Source of the DNA: Candidatus Gastranaerophilales bacterium
Lineage (GTDB): Bacteria > Cyanobacteriota > Vampirovibrionia > Gastranaerophilales > Gastranaerophilaceae
Direction of reading: 5' to 3'
NCBI GenBank assembly: GCA_944322845.1
Contig: CALUQE010000002.1
Coordinates: forward strand, 82,367 to 146,366
Length of the DNA stretch: 64,000 nucleotides
This document shows positions 33,341 through 41,308 of this stretch, piece by piece (the first letter of the stretch is position 1; each line of letters begins with the position of its first letter). The notes under the pieces are model-generated. The model saw nothing but the letters and a program-made list of their open reading frames with translations, was not told where the DNA came from and made no database searches. Made by a program: the position numbers and the translations under genes.

Positions 33341-33908
33341 GATAATCATCAGGATTGCCGGAATAATCAGCAATAATACCATCCGGAGATGGAACAGCTT
33401 CCTGAATAGTTTCATAATCCTGCAAAGATTCTCTATAGGCAAGAGCTCTTTTATTTAACTCATCAATTGCCATAGGTCCTGTTAAAACCTCCAGAACTTC
33501 CCCGTTTTTATCATAAACTTTTAAACGCGGTATTTCCACACCTGACGGGGTTTTAAATCCCATCAAAGAGATTTTGCCGTATTCACCAAAGCCGTCTTTT
33601 ATTTCATAATATATTTCTTTTAAATTTTCATTATCAAGACATGACAGAGCAACATTGTTAGAAGTTTCTCTTTGAACCCAATCCTGCACCGTCTGAGTTT
33701 CTTCCATAAGTTCGAGCAGCTGTTCTTTTGTCGCATTAATACGCCTGAACAGAGGATCACCGCCTCTTCCTATTGCTGTAGGTCCTTTTTCGCGAGGAGC
33801 ATGAATTCTGTATGCAGCTTCGTCTATTACTTTGCCGCCGGAATTTTGCTGTTCTGCCTGAGGCTGTTCGCTTGAACCTTTCTCAACTCTGAAATTATCT
33901 TCTGACAT
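33333..33908 (-). CDS. Unknown cytoplasmic protein
   Basis: Not recognised; 191 residues from ATG 33908, which has AAGGAG 10 bases upstream. The frame could extend 15 codons further to 33953, but without a good ribosome-binding site. The N-terminal 50 residues are polar (EKGSSEQPQAEQQNSGG). A helical segment (INATKEQLLELMEETQTVQD) and a small beta-rich domain (YYEIKDGFGEYGKISLMGFK, then VEIPRLKVYDKNGEVLEVLT) follow. The fold looks like a short mixed alpha/beta module. No membrane segment or signal peptide is seen. The 3' end overlaps the large ATPase gene by 8 bases tail to tail. Confidence 0.65.
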   Translation of the reverse strand: MSEDNFRVEKGSSEQPQAEQQNSGGKVIDEAAYRIHAPREKGPTAIGRGGDPLFRRINATKEQLLELMEETQTVQDWVQRETSNNVALSCLDNENLKEIYYEIKDGFGEYGKISLMGFKTPSGVEIPRLKVYDKNGEVLEVLTGPMAIDELNKRALAYRESLQDYETIQEAVPSPDGIIADYSGNPDDYLT

Positions 33909-33978
33909 TATTCTGTTACTCCTTATATTTTGTTTTACGGCATAATTCATCAAAAACTTTAATATTTTTATTAAAAAC

Positions 33979-34007
33979 TTTACAAAGCTTTACAAAAGAA
34001 GTATTAT
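33979..34007 (+). promoter_or_regulatory. Promoter of rnpA
   Basis: TTTACA (33979-33984), exactly 17 bases, TATTAT (34002-34007). Only 6 bases separate the -10 box from the rnpA ATG, so the transcript should begin at or within a base or two of the start codon. Confidence 0.7.
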
Positions 34008-34013
34008 CATATT

Positions 34014-34358
34014 ATGCTACCTAAGGAATTAAGACTAAAAAAACGAAGTGCATTCACTGCTACATACAAAACGGGGACATCTTTTCACCAAGACGGAATA
34101 ACAATGTTTTGCGGGAGAATCAATAAAGAACCTTTTCCGACAAAAGCAGGCTTTGTAGTTAGTAAAAAAATTCATAAAAGAGCCGTTAAAAGAAACCGGA
34201 TTAAAAGGTTAATGCGTGAAAGTTACAGGTTATTAGTAAAAAGCAGCGGTTCACCTTTAAAATACATGTCGGTAATTTTTGTTGCATCCGCCAAACTTTT
34301 AAATAAGGATTTCAAATATATTAATTCTGCAATGACTAAATTGGCGGGTAAATTATGA
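34014..34358 (+). CDS. rnpA: Ribonuclease P protein component
   Basis: Protein subunit of RNase P, which trims the 5' leader of pre-tRNAs together with the catalytic RNA. The 114-residue length is typical. The basic RNR signature lies in KRAVKRNRIKRLMRESYR (about residues 58-75), preceded by AGFVVSKKIHK. The start LPKELRLKKRSAF is typical, so ATG 34014 is correct. No ribosome-binding site is present, which agrees with the leaderless transcript predicted from the promoter at 33979-34007. rpmH, almost always directly upstream of rnpA, is absent here. The next gene overlaps by four bases (ATGA). Confidence 0.93.
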   Translation: MLPKELRLKKRSAFTATYKTGTSFHQDGITMFCGRINKEPFPTKAGFVVSKKIHKRAVKRNRIKRLMRESYRLLVKSSGSPLKYMSVIFVASAKLLNKDFKYINSAMTKLAGKL

Positions 34359-34912
34359 TTGACGGTATAATAACACCAAAATTGCGTGATATTGACTATC
34401 TTGCGCCATCTGCGCCGTATCCCGCCACTCCCTCAGGTATAACAGTACACCAAAAGCCCATTTATAGATATGCGATTCCGACTGATGAACAACCAACGCT
34501 TACTATTCTGAATTACATTCCTGATTACAACGGGAATTTTATAAAACCCGGACATTACGAGCTAGCCCTGTCTGATGACAAAGAATTTTTATATCTTCTG
34601 GAAAGCAAAGATTTAATAGCTGTTATTCCTGTATTTAAAATCGATGAAAACGAAAAAGAGTTAAAACTTTACTATGAGAGTAAAAAAGAGCTTGACAAAG
34701 AGGGCAGACAAAAACTTGCCAAGAAAAAAAGAAAAGAAAAATTTCAAAAAATAATTGACGCAAAATACGCCAAAACAGGTGCCACTCCGCCTAAAGAATA
34801 CATACATACTGAAGCTACAATAGAATATATTAAAGACGGAGGTTATTATCTTCTTATGTATGAAAAAGGCTTTATAAGAGCCTGGGGAGCAATCAAAGTA
34901 AAACAAGAGTAA
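34355..34912 (+). CDS. Unknown protein coupled to rnpA
   Basis: Not recognised; 185 residues. It starts inside the rnpA stop codon (ATGA overlap), so its translation is coupled to rnpA. The N-terminal part is Pro-rich (YLAPSAPYPATPSGI), then a beta-rich region (PTLTILNYIPDYNGNFIKPG, HYELALSDDKEFLYLLESKD) and a highly basic helix (KEGRQKLAKKKRKEKFQK, about 113-130), ending in a beta segment. In many bacteria yidD and yidC occupy this spot; neither resembles this protein. The basic helix could bind RNA or membrane phosphate, but that is speculation. Confidence 0.7.
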   Translation: MIDGIITPKLRDIDYLAPSAPYPATPSGITVHQKPIYRYAIPTDEQPTLTILNYIPDYNGNFIKPGHYELALSDDKEFLYLLESKDLIAVIPVFKIDENEKELKLYYESKKELDKEGRQKLAKKKRKEKFQKIIDAKYAKTGATPPKEYIHTEATIEYIKDGGYYLLMYEKGFIRAWGAIKVKQE

Positions 34913-34914
34913 CC

Positions 34915-34943
34915 TTGTATAAATTTCAAATTTTTTATATAAT
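34915..34943 (+). promoter_or_regulatory. Promoter of the MlaD-like gene
   Basis: TTGTAT (34915-34920), 17 bases, perfect TATAAT (34938-34943). The -10 box ends 9 bases before ATG 34953, leaving a leader of at most a few bases. The -35 box begins just after the preceding stop codon. Confidence 0.7.
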
Positions 34944-34952
34944 AAACCTAAT

Positions 34953-35627
34953 ATGAGCGAGCCTAAGAATGAACACAACACTTTTTATATAACACACAGA
35001 ATAGAACTTCTGGTATGGCTTCTCATTGTATTATTAATTCTAACTGTCACTACAACGATACAAAGAATAAGTAATCAAAAAGATAATGACTATACAATAT
35101 TTATGAGCGATGTAGACGGCTTAATAGAAGGCTCTCCCGTAAGAATGATGGGAATTGAAGTCGGATATATTACCAAAATACAACCGGCAAACGATGAAGT
35201 TTATATTAAATTTTTGATTACAGATAAAACCGTAACAATACCGCAAGGAACAGTAGCTACTGTTGAATTTAACGGTATGGCAGGCTCTAAATCGCTTGAA
35301 TTATATCTGCCTGATAAAACAACATATATAGATAAAAATGTGCCAATACTTACAGTAAATCCTCCTAAACGCTTACACGACGCCGCAGGCTTGTTAAGTG
35401 ATATGTTTGACAAAATAAGTTCTATTATTTACACTTCATCTTCTTTCGGCAATAAGATAAAATTTTTAGATTTACCGGAGGGTGGAGATTCTCAGAACTT
35501 TATTAAATTTTTAAAATATGCAGACAGTATGGTCAATGATTCTAATAAAAAAGCAGAAGATTTAAATAAAAAATTAACAGAATATAAAAATAGCAAAGGT
35601 GATATAAATGATAGCAGAACAAAATAA
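34953..35627 (+). CDS. MlaD/MCE-domain protein
   Basis: Probable substrate-binding component of a phospholipid or lipid transport system in the envelope. One N-terminal membrane anchor (about 14-33, LLVWLLIVLLILTVTTTIQR) precedes a single MCE domain (about 45-125, IFMSDVDGLIEGSPVRMMGI to EFNGMAGSKSLELYLP), then a short helical tail. At 224 residues it is smaller than multi-MCE proteins. The permease (mlaE) and ATPase (mlaF) genes are not adjacent. It has its own near-leaderless promoter, and its end overlaps upp by 20 bases, so the two are probably co-transcribed. Confidence 0.85.
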   Translation: MSEPKNEHNTFYITHRIELLVWLLIVLLILTVTTTIQRISNQKDNDYTIFMSDVDGLIEGSPVRMMGIEVGYITKIQPANDEVYIKFLITDKTVTIPQGTVATVEFNGMAGSKSLELYLPDKTTYIDKNVPILTVNPPKRLHDAAGLLSDMFDKISSIIYTSSSFGNKIKFLDLPEGGDSQNFIKFLKYADSMVNDSNKKAEDLNKKLTEYKNSKGDINDSRTK

Positions 35628-36264
35628 ACTAAAAATAATAACAAATCCTATTGTTAATCAAAGTTTGTGCACAATGCGTAATAAAAATACCGATACAGAA
35701 GGTGTTAGACTTGCTGCAAGAAAACTTACAAGAATTTTATTATATGAAGCAACAAAAAATCTTCCTCAAAAAGATATAGAAATTGAAACCCCGCTTGAAA
35801 AATTTAAAACAAAAACAATAAATCCGGATATAACAATTATAATTTCACCAATATTAAGAGCCGGACTTATATTTACGGATGAAGCCGTTGATATATTGCC
35901 TCAAGCTACAATTAGGCACATTGGTATGTACAGAGACGAAAAGACTTTAAAGCCGGTATGGTATTACAATAAAGTACCTATGCCAGTAGATAAACCCGAA
36001 AACTATTACGTTTATATTACAGACCCGATGCTTGCAACGGGGAACTCGCTAACGGAAGCTATAAAGCTCTATGTTGATAAGGGTATTCCTGAAGCAAATA
36101 TTTGCTGCGTTTGTATGATTTCCGCGCCTGACGGCATTAAGAAAGTTTTTGAGACATTCCCAGACGTAACCCTTATAGTTGCCGCAGTAGATTCTCATTT
36201 AAACGAACACGGCTACATTGTTCCTGGTATGGGAGATGCCGGAGACAGAATTTTTAATACGTAA
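35608..36264 (+). CDS. upp: Uracil phosphoribosyltransferase
   Basis: Salvages uracil to UMP with PRPP. The 218-residue protein has the RAGLIFTDEAVDILPQATI region, the PRPP-binding loop YVYITDPMLATGNSLTEAI near 134-152, and the uracil-binding C-terminus DSHLNEHGYIVPGMGDAGDR. Start ATG 35608 lies inside the end of the MlaD-like gene, with AAGGTG about 8 bases upstream. No functional link to lipid transport is expected; the overlap reflects compact gene packing. Confidence 0.95.
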   Translation: MIAEQNKLKIITNPIVNQSLCTMRNKNTDTEGVRLAARKLTRILLYEATKNLPQKDIEIETPLEKFKTKTINPDITIIISPILRAGLIFTDEAVDILPQATIRHIGMYRDEKTLKPVWYYNKVPMPVDKPENYYVYITDPMLATGNSLTEAIKLYVDKGIPEANICCVCMISAPDGIKKVFETFPDVTLIVAAVDSHLNEHGYIVPGMGDAGDRIFNT

Positions 36265-36297
36265 ATTTTTATTAAGTTTTTATAATTGGAAAATATA

Positions 36298-36325
36298 TTG
36301 AAGCTTTTTTACAAATAAGTATTAT
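36298..36325 (+). promoter_or_regulatory. Promoter of the lone LuxR-type HTH gene
   Basis: TTGAAG (36298-36303), 16 bases, TATTAT (36320-36325), then 9 bases to ATG 36335. The leader would be two or three bases at most, and no ribosome-binding site is visible. Confidence 0.55.
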
Positions 36326-36334
36326 TATATTTAT

Positions 36335-36601
36335 ATGGATAATATAAATATTCTTACAACAAGAGAAATTAACATTCTTTCTCTAATAATAGACGGAAAG
36401 AGTAATCCTGAAATTGCTGATGAACTTATTATTTCAATTCATACAGTAAAGGCTCATATTGAAAGTATTTACAGGAAGCTGGGAGTTCACAATAAGGTAC
36501 AGGCCGCTGTTTATGCTGTATTGCATAATACGATTGAAGAACATACTAGAATTTCCCGGAAAAACATATCTGAACAGGATTATAATTTACTAAATACTTA
36601 A
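36335..36601 (+). CDS. Stand-alone LuxR/GerE-type HTH protein
   Basis: Small DNA-binding regulator of 88 residues made almost wholly of the GerE-type four-helix HTH (LTTREINILSLIIDGKSNPE to IHTVKAHIESIYRKLGVHNK, about 5-60). The TxRE, IAxxLxxSxxTVKxHxxxIxxKL pattern is complete. No receiver or ligand-binding domain is present, so activity would be set by its own level or by partner proteins. The last 56 bases overlap, on the opposite strand, the end of the LOG-family gene. Predicted near-leaderless mRNA. Confidence 0.85.
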   Translation: MDNINILTTREINILSLIIDGKSNPEIADELIISIHTVKAHIESIYRKLGVHNKVQAAVYAVLHNTIEEHTRISRKNISEQDYNLLNT

Positions 36602-37124
36602 CAGCTTCGGAAGGCGTAGCTGCAATATAATACAAATTTCCGGTATCGCTTTTTGCAAAGTTATATTCTATTATATCCTGAAAGAATTTTATCAAATTTG
36701 AATAGAAACCTTTCGTATTAAGGAAAACTATCGGCTTAGAATTATATCCAAGCTGCTTTTGAACAATCATTTCAGATATCTCTTCAAGAGTTCCAAAACC
36801 ACCGGCAAGCGCAATAACTGCATTAGAGAGTTCATCCATTTTAGCTTTACGCTCTCTCATTCCCGATGTAATATAAAATTCACTACAATCTGCAGGATTT
36901 CCTACACCATAATCATATAATCTTTGAGGCATTACACCTATAATTTTACCACCTGACTTTTGCACAGCTTCGGCACAGGCATACATTGCACCCAGACGGC
37001 TGCCGCCGTAAACAATGTTCATTCCGTTTTGCCCCAGTAATCTCCCCAACTCTGCAGCATCATCATAAAAATCTTGATTGAGCATATTTGAAGAAGACGC
37101 AAATACACAAACATTTTTAATCAT
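36546..37124 (-). CDS. LOG-family (lysine decarboxylase-like) phosphoribohydrolase
   Basis: Family that cleaves nucleoside monophosphates such as cytokinin riboside monophosphate to the base and ribose-5-phosphate. The Rossmann-like fold shows CVFASSSNMLNQDFYDDA, VYGGSRLGAMYACAEAVQKS and ALAGGFGTLEEISEMI, where the usual PGGxGTxxE motif appears as AGGFGTLEE with the catalytic Glu kept. Length of 192 fits. It begins at the stop codon of the pseudopilin gene. The true bacterial substrate is uncertain. Confidence 0.87.
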   Translation of the reverse strand: MIKNVCVFASSSNMLNQDFYDDAAELGRLLGQNGMNIVYGGSRLGAMYACAEAVQKSGGKIIGVMPQRLYDYGVGNPADCSEFYITSGMRERKAKMDELSNAVIALAGGFGTLEEISEMIVQKQLGYNSKPIVFLNTKGFYSNLIKFFQDIIEYNFAKSDTGNLYYIAATPSEAVKYLVNYNPVQICFSGKF

Positions 37125-37702
37125 TAATCAAAGCTCCCGCCAATCAAATAATAGTTAGAGCAGCATAACCCGCTTCCATTTTTAGAACAATCCTGCCTTT
37201 GAGCATTTATAGAATCATTTTTGCAAAAAGGCTCAAATCTGTCTGAATAAATATTAAAACCGAAAACATCTTTTCCCCATTTATTTGGAGCGGTTGCCCC
37301 GTTTACGTCATACATAAAAACGCCCTGTATATCATTTTGAGGCTTGTCGTAAAATTTATATGCAAGAACAGAGCCTGCTTGGGTAAGTTTAAAATCAGTA
37401 AATCTATAAGTTGCATTTGGATAAGTACCGTTTAGGAATGTAATTTTATATGGCTTAGCGTTATTTTTAATTTCATTTGAAATAACAATATCAAAGATTT
37501 CTTTAAGTCCTGCTGTCTCTTCATTTTTTTGAGTATTAATTGAATAAAAAATATTTGCAAAATCCGTTTGAACATTGCGCCAGCGTGAAGTATTCTTCGC
37601 CTGTACCGTATCATCAAGCGACATAGGTGCAACCAGCAGTGCAACTATTAAAAATATTACAAGTAAAATAGAAACTTCTACAAGCGTAAATCCTCTTTTC
37701 AT
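37124..37702 (-). CDS. Type IV pilin-like/type II secretion pseudopilin
   Basis: 192 residues with a class III signal peptide at the very start: MKRGFTLVEVSILLVIFLIV, where prepilin peptidase would cut after Gly4 and methylate Phe5, with Glu at mature position 5. The rest is an extracytoplasmic domain with the pilin-like phrase PNKWGKDVFGFNIYSDRFEP and a Cys-rich end (CKNDSINAQRQDC, LCCSNYY) that could form two disulfides. It sits between a PHP phosphoesterase and a LOG-family gene, not in a pilus cluster, so assembly proteins must be elsewhere. Confidence 0.87.
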   Translation of the reverse strand: MKRGFTLVEVSILLVIFLIVALLVAPMSLDDTVQAKNTSRWRNVQTDFANIFYSINTQKNEETAGLKEIFDIVISNEIKNNAKPYKITFLNGTYPNATYRFTDFKLTQAGSVLAYKFYDKPQNDIQGVFMYDVNGATAPNKWGKDVFGFNIYSDRFEPFCKNDSINAQRQDCSKNGSGLCCSNYYLIGGSFD

Positions 37703-37722
37703 ACATACCTCTTCTTAATCAG

Positions 37723-38577
37723 TTAGCCACGTGCCATATCCAAATGCTTCTTTTCGCTTATTAGCGTATCATAAATCCATTCCGGTACAAAATTCTTACC
37801 CAGAATAATCTGTCCGTTCATAATATTTGGAGCATGGAAATCAGACCCGCCGGTAACTATCAGGCCTAAATTCTCTGCCATAGAGGAGAAATATTCAACA
37901 ATTGCAGGTGAATGTTTTCTGTGATAAGCCTCAATACCTCTCAGTCCGCAATTCATAAGCTCTTTTATCAGTTTTTCTGCTATATCGATATCGTAAGGAT
38001 GCGCAATTACAGGAATACCGCCTGCATCATAGATTACTTCAACAGCATCAAACGGAGATACAGTTTTTCTCTCCACATAAACCGGCGAAGCTCTGTGAAT
38101 ATATTTGCTGTACGCTTCCATAACATTACTTGTACCGCCGGCATTTGTAATGGCTTTAGCAATATGCGGACGTCCGATACTGCCGCCTTGGGCAACCATA
38201 TTCTTAACATCTTCAAATGCAATTTTTATACCTTCTTTTTTAGCAAGAAGATGCAAAATTTCTTTTGTTTGTTTTATACGTGCATGCTGCTGGATTTTAA
38301 GCATATTTTTAAAATCACTTTTAGTAACATCAGGAAAATACCCGAGGATATGTACTTCGTAATCTTTGTATAAAGTATTAACTTCAATCCCTCTGATAAT
38401 CTTAAAATCTACATCCTTAGTTTTTAAATACTCACATGCAACATCATAAGAAAGTACATTATCATGATCGGTAAGCGCAATAACCTGCAGCCCCGCATCT
38501 AATGATAAATCCACTATCTTTTCCGGAGAAAATACACCGTCAGAATAATAGGTGTGTATATGAAAATCTCCTTTCAT
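37723..38577 (-). CDS. PHP-domain phosphoesterase
   Basis: 284-residue metal-dependent phosphoesterase of the PHP family. Metal-binding motifs: DFHIHTYYSDGVFSPE at the start, LTDHDN near 36-41, then EVHILGYFPDV, PVIAHPYDI and GGSDFHAPN. The closest characterised relatives act on 3',5'-nucleoside bisphosphates or trim RNA 5' ends (the RnaAM/YciV group). That fits its place three genes after RNase Y and YmdB, but substrate is not proven. Start ATG 38577. Confidence 0.88.
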   Translation of the reverse strand: MKGDFHIHTYYSDGVFSPEKIVDLSLDAGLQVIALTDHDNVLSYDVACEYLKTKDVDFKIIRGIEVNTLYKDYEVHILGYFPDVTKSDFKNMLKIQQHARIKQTKEILHLLAKKEGIKIAFEDVKNMVAQGGSIGRPHIAKAITNAGGTSNVMEAYSKYIHRASPVYVERKTVSPFDAVEVIYDAGGIPVIAHPYDIDIAEKLIKELMNCGLRGIEAYHRKHSPAIVEYFSSMAENLGLIVTGGSDFHAPNIMNGQIILGKNFVPEWIYDTLISEKKHLDMARG

Positions 38578-38629
38578 TTATACCCCCTTGCAATTAAAGC
38601 GGGGAAGATGAATGAAAGGATGCAAATTA

Positions 38630-39490
38630 TTATTTACACCCGATTTCAAGGTTTACCTCACTTTCATTTTTGCTATTATCTACTATCAAATTAATTCTTT
38701 TTATCTGTGTTGCAAACTTTCCTTCAATCAGGATTTCAACACCATTAATACAGGCAATCGGAGTTTCAGCGATTTCATACCTTTCAGGTATGCTTGTAGA
38801 AAGACGTTTAAAGGAAGTAGAAAATTCCATTCCTATAACGCTTTCTTCCGCTCCGCAAAAACCGGCATCAGTTATATACGCCATACCTTTATAAATTTTT
38901 TCATCAGCAGTCTGAACATGCGTATGAGTTCCGACAAAAGCTTTAATTAAAGCCAAATTCTCATCATTATATTTAGCAGCCAGATATTTTGCAAAGCAAA
39001 TTTTCTCAGCCGTCGCTTCTGCATGGAAATCTACAAAAATGCTATCGACCCCGCATTCTTTCATTTCATCAACCTTTTTCGTTACAATCTCCCACGGAGA
39101 GTCAATCGGCGGCATAAATACACGTCCTAAAGCATTTATTACAGCCAACTTATGCCCCTTTATATCAAAGATTCGACATCCAACACCTTTTGTACCCGTA
39201 GGATAATTTATTGGTCGCACAAGTTTTTCAGCCGTTTCTATATAGTCATAAATATCTTTCTTATCCCAGATATGATTGCCGGAAGTAAAACAATCGATTC
39301 CTGAAGCAGATAAATCTTCATAATTTTTCTTGGTCAGCCCAAAGCCATGAGATGCATTTTCAATATTAGCAATTACAAAATCCGGTTTATTTTCCAGAGA
39401 TTTTATGTAAGATTTTATCGCATTACGTCCCTGCCTGCCCGTAATGTCACCAAAAAATAAAATCTTCATAATATCTGTATTACTACTCAT
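38630..39490 (-). CDS. ymdB: YmdB-family metallophosphoesterase
   Basis: TIGR00282-type calcineurin-like phosphoesterase, shown in Bacillus to hydrolyse 2',3'-cyclic nucleotides. Metal motifs: MKILFFGDITGRQGRNAI, IANIENASHGFGL, TSGNHIWDKKDI, VDFHAEATAEK and FVGTHTHVQTADEKI. The 286-residue form starts at ATG 39490 with a GCAGG site; a second ATG (39469) would give the family's standard MKILFFGD start. It follows rny by 47 bases, the conserved rny-ymdB pairing. Confidence 0.9.
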   Translation of the reverse strand: MSSNTDIMKILFFGDITGRQGRNAIKSYIKSLENKPDFVIANIENASHGFGLTKKNYEDLSASGIDCFTSGNHIWDKKDIYDYIETAEKLVRPINYPTGTKGVGCRIFDIKGHKLAVINALGRVFMPPIDSPWEIVTKKVDEMKECGVDSIFVDFHAEATAEKICFAKYLAAKYNDENLALIKAFVGTHTHVQTADEKIYKGMAYITDAGFCGAEESVIGMEFSTSFKRLSTSIPERYEIAETPIACINGVEILIEGKFATQIKRINLIVDNSKNESEVNLEIGCK

Positions 39491-39537
39491 ATAAATACCT
39501 GCGGGAAGGAAAGGAAACGTCCCCTCCCGCTTACTAC

Positions 39538-41058
39538 CTATTTTGCAATTTCTGTTGTTCTGAATTCTCTTACAACAGTAACCTTTATTTGTCCCGGATA
39601 ATCGAGTTCATCCTCAATTTTCTTTGCAATATCTCTTGCTAATTTTTGAGAAGCCAAATCATCAAACATTTCTGATTGAACAATTACGCGAACTTCACGT
39701 CCTGCCTGAACAGCAAAAGATTGTTTAATTCCCTCATATCCGTTGACAATTTCTTCAATTTTTTGAAGTCTTTTGATGTAAATTTCAAGAGTATCGCGTC
39801 TTGCGCCGGGGCGCCCTGCTGAAATAGCATCTGCAAGTTTTACAAGAACAGCTTCCACAGTATTTGCCGTAACATCATCATGGTGCGCTTCTATTGCGTG
39901 AATTACCTCAGGCTTTTCGCCGTATCTTGTTGCGAGTTCAACACCAAGCTGAATATGCGTACCTTCCTGAGTCTGGTCTACGGCCTTACCTATATCATGC
40001 AAAAGTCCTGCGCGTTTTGCCACATAAACATTAGCACCTAATTCCGCAGCCAGCATTCCTGCAATATGCCCGACCTCAAGCGAATGCTTCAATACATTCT
40101 GTCCGTAACTGGTTCTGTAATAAAGACGACCTAAATTTTTGATAAGCTCTTTGTTAAGCCCCATTATACCCATATCAAGAGCGGCATTTTCACCCTCTTT
40201 CATAATTTTCTTTTCAACTTCTTCACGTGATTTTTCAACAGTTTCTTCTATTCTTACAGGGTGAATACGTCCGTCCTGAATAAGTTTTTCAAGAGCAATT
40301 TTTGCAATTTCACGTCTTACCGGATCAAAAGATGAAAGAACTACAGCCTCCGGAGTATCATCAATAATTAAATCGACGCCGGTTAAAGTTTCCAGAGTTC
40401 TTATATTTCTACCTTCACGACCTATTATTCTTCCTTTCATTTCGTCGTTAGGAAGTGAAACAACAGATACTGTAGATTCTACAACCTGTTCCATCATACA
40501 GCGCTGCATTGTCGTTGTTAAAATTTCTTTTGATTTTTCAAGAGCATCTTCGCGAATTTTTGCTTCATTTTCTCTAATTAATTGCATTTGCTCTTGAGCT
40601 AAATCATTTTTTAACTGCTCCAGAAGCATTTTTTTAGCTTCTTCTGTTGACATCCCTGCAATTCTTTCCAGTTCTATAGTTTGTTTTTGAACAATATCAG
40701 CCAGAAGATCTTCCTTTTCAATTAACTGGTCTTTCATTTTGTCTAATTCGACTTCTTTGTCCGTAATCTCCTGAATTTTATCTTCTAAAAGATCCTCTCT
40801 TTTTGAAAGTTTATTTTCTATTGCCGCAAATTCTCTTCTTCTTTCTCTTTCGTCGGCATTTAATTGTTCTCTTTCATTTTGTAAAGCCTCTTTGGCTTTT
40901 ATCATTGCTTCTTTTTGTAAAATTGATTCTTTTTCCTGCAAATCTTTTTTTGATTGCTCTGTCTGCAATATAAGATTTTTGTACTTAACTCTCTGTACTG
41001 CAATGACAGCAATTAGTATTACTGATACAACTGCTGCAATAGCCAATAATGCATCCAT
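39538..41058 (-). CDS. rny: Ribonuclease Y
   Basis: Membrane-anchored endoribonuclease that initiates mRNA decay. N-terminal membrane helix (about 3-22, [20 protein letters not shown]), long charged coiled coil (about 25-190), KH domain ([20 protein letters not shown], about 208-230) and HD domain ([12 protein letters not shown] ... [11 protein letters not shown], about 325-360). Length of 506 is typical. A 250-base upstream region separates it from leuS. Start ATG 41058 has AGGAATAGG upstream. Confidence 0.95.
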   Translation of the reverse strand: MDALLAIAAVVSVILIAVIAVQRVKYKNLILQTEQSKKDLQEKESILQKEAMIKAKEALQNEREQLNADERERRREFAAIENKLSKREDLLEDKIQEITDKEVELDKMKDQLIEKEDLLADIVQKQTIELERIAGMSTEEAKKMLLEQLKNDLAQEQMQLIRENEAKIREDALEKSKEILTTTMQRCMMEQVVESTVSVVSLPNDEMKGRIIGREGRNIRTLETLTGVDLIIDDTPEAVVLSSFDPVRREIAKIALEKLIQDGRIHPVRIEETVEKSREEVEKKIMKEGENAALDMGIMGLNKELIKNLGRLYYRTSYGQNVLKHSLEVGHIAGMLAAELGANVYVAKRAGLLHDIGKAVDQTQEGTHIQLGVELATRYGEKPEVIHAIEAHHDDVTANTVEAVLVKLADAISAGRPGARRDTLEIYIKRLQKIEEIVNGYEGIKQSFAVQAGREVRVIVQSEMFDDLASQKLARDIAKKIEDELDYPGQIKVTVVREFRTTEIAK

Positions 41059-41100
41059 CTAGCACCTATTCCTTTTCTATTTTTTATATATACGCGAGGT

Positions 41101-41123
41101 ACGGGTACATATAACCTACCCGT
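41101..41123 (-). promoter_or_regulatory. Hairpin in the rny leader region
   Basis: ACGGGTA (41101-41107) pairs with TACCCGT (41117-41123), about 45 to 65 bases before the rny start codon on the minus strand. Without a T-run after it on that strand it is not a clear terminator. RNase Y might act on its own leader here, but this is a guess. The rest of 41124-41280 is AT-rich with no further structure seen. Confidence 0.35.
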
Positions 41124-41280
41124 CAACTATTAAATATTTTCAATAATCTTTTCTATCGCATATATCTTCAAAAATTTTTATACTACTACTGATTTTATCA
41201 TACCATATAAAGAGAATTTTGTACATAAAAGGGTAAATATATTTAGGGCTAATATATTTTGGAATGGAAGCAGCTAAATA

Positions 41281-41304
41281 AAAAGCCGGTATCATAACCG
41301 GCTT
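41281..41304 (-). terminator. Terminator of leuS
   Basis: AAAGCCGGT (41281-41289) pairs with ACCGGCTTT (41296-41304), 9 bp; on the minus strand a T-rich tract follows. It lies 5 bases after the leuS stop. Confidence 0.85.
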
Positions 41305-41308
41305 TATT

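Noticed and set aside
39502..39531. Terminator between rny and ymdB
   Set aside because: The GCGGGA/TCCCGC arms pair, but the inside pairs poorly and no T-run follows on the minus strand. The two genes are normally co-transcribed.
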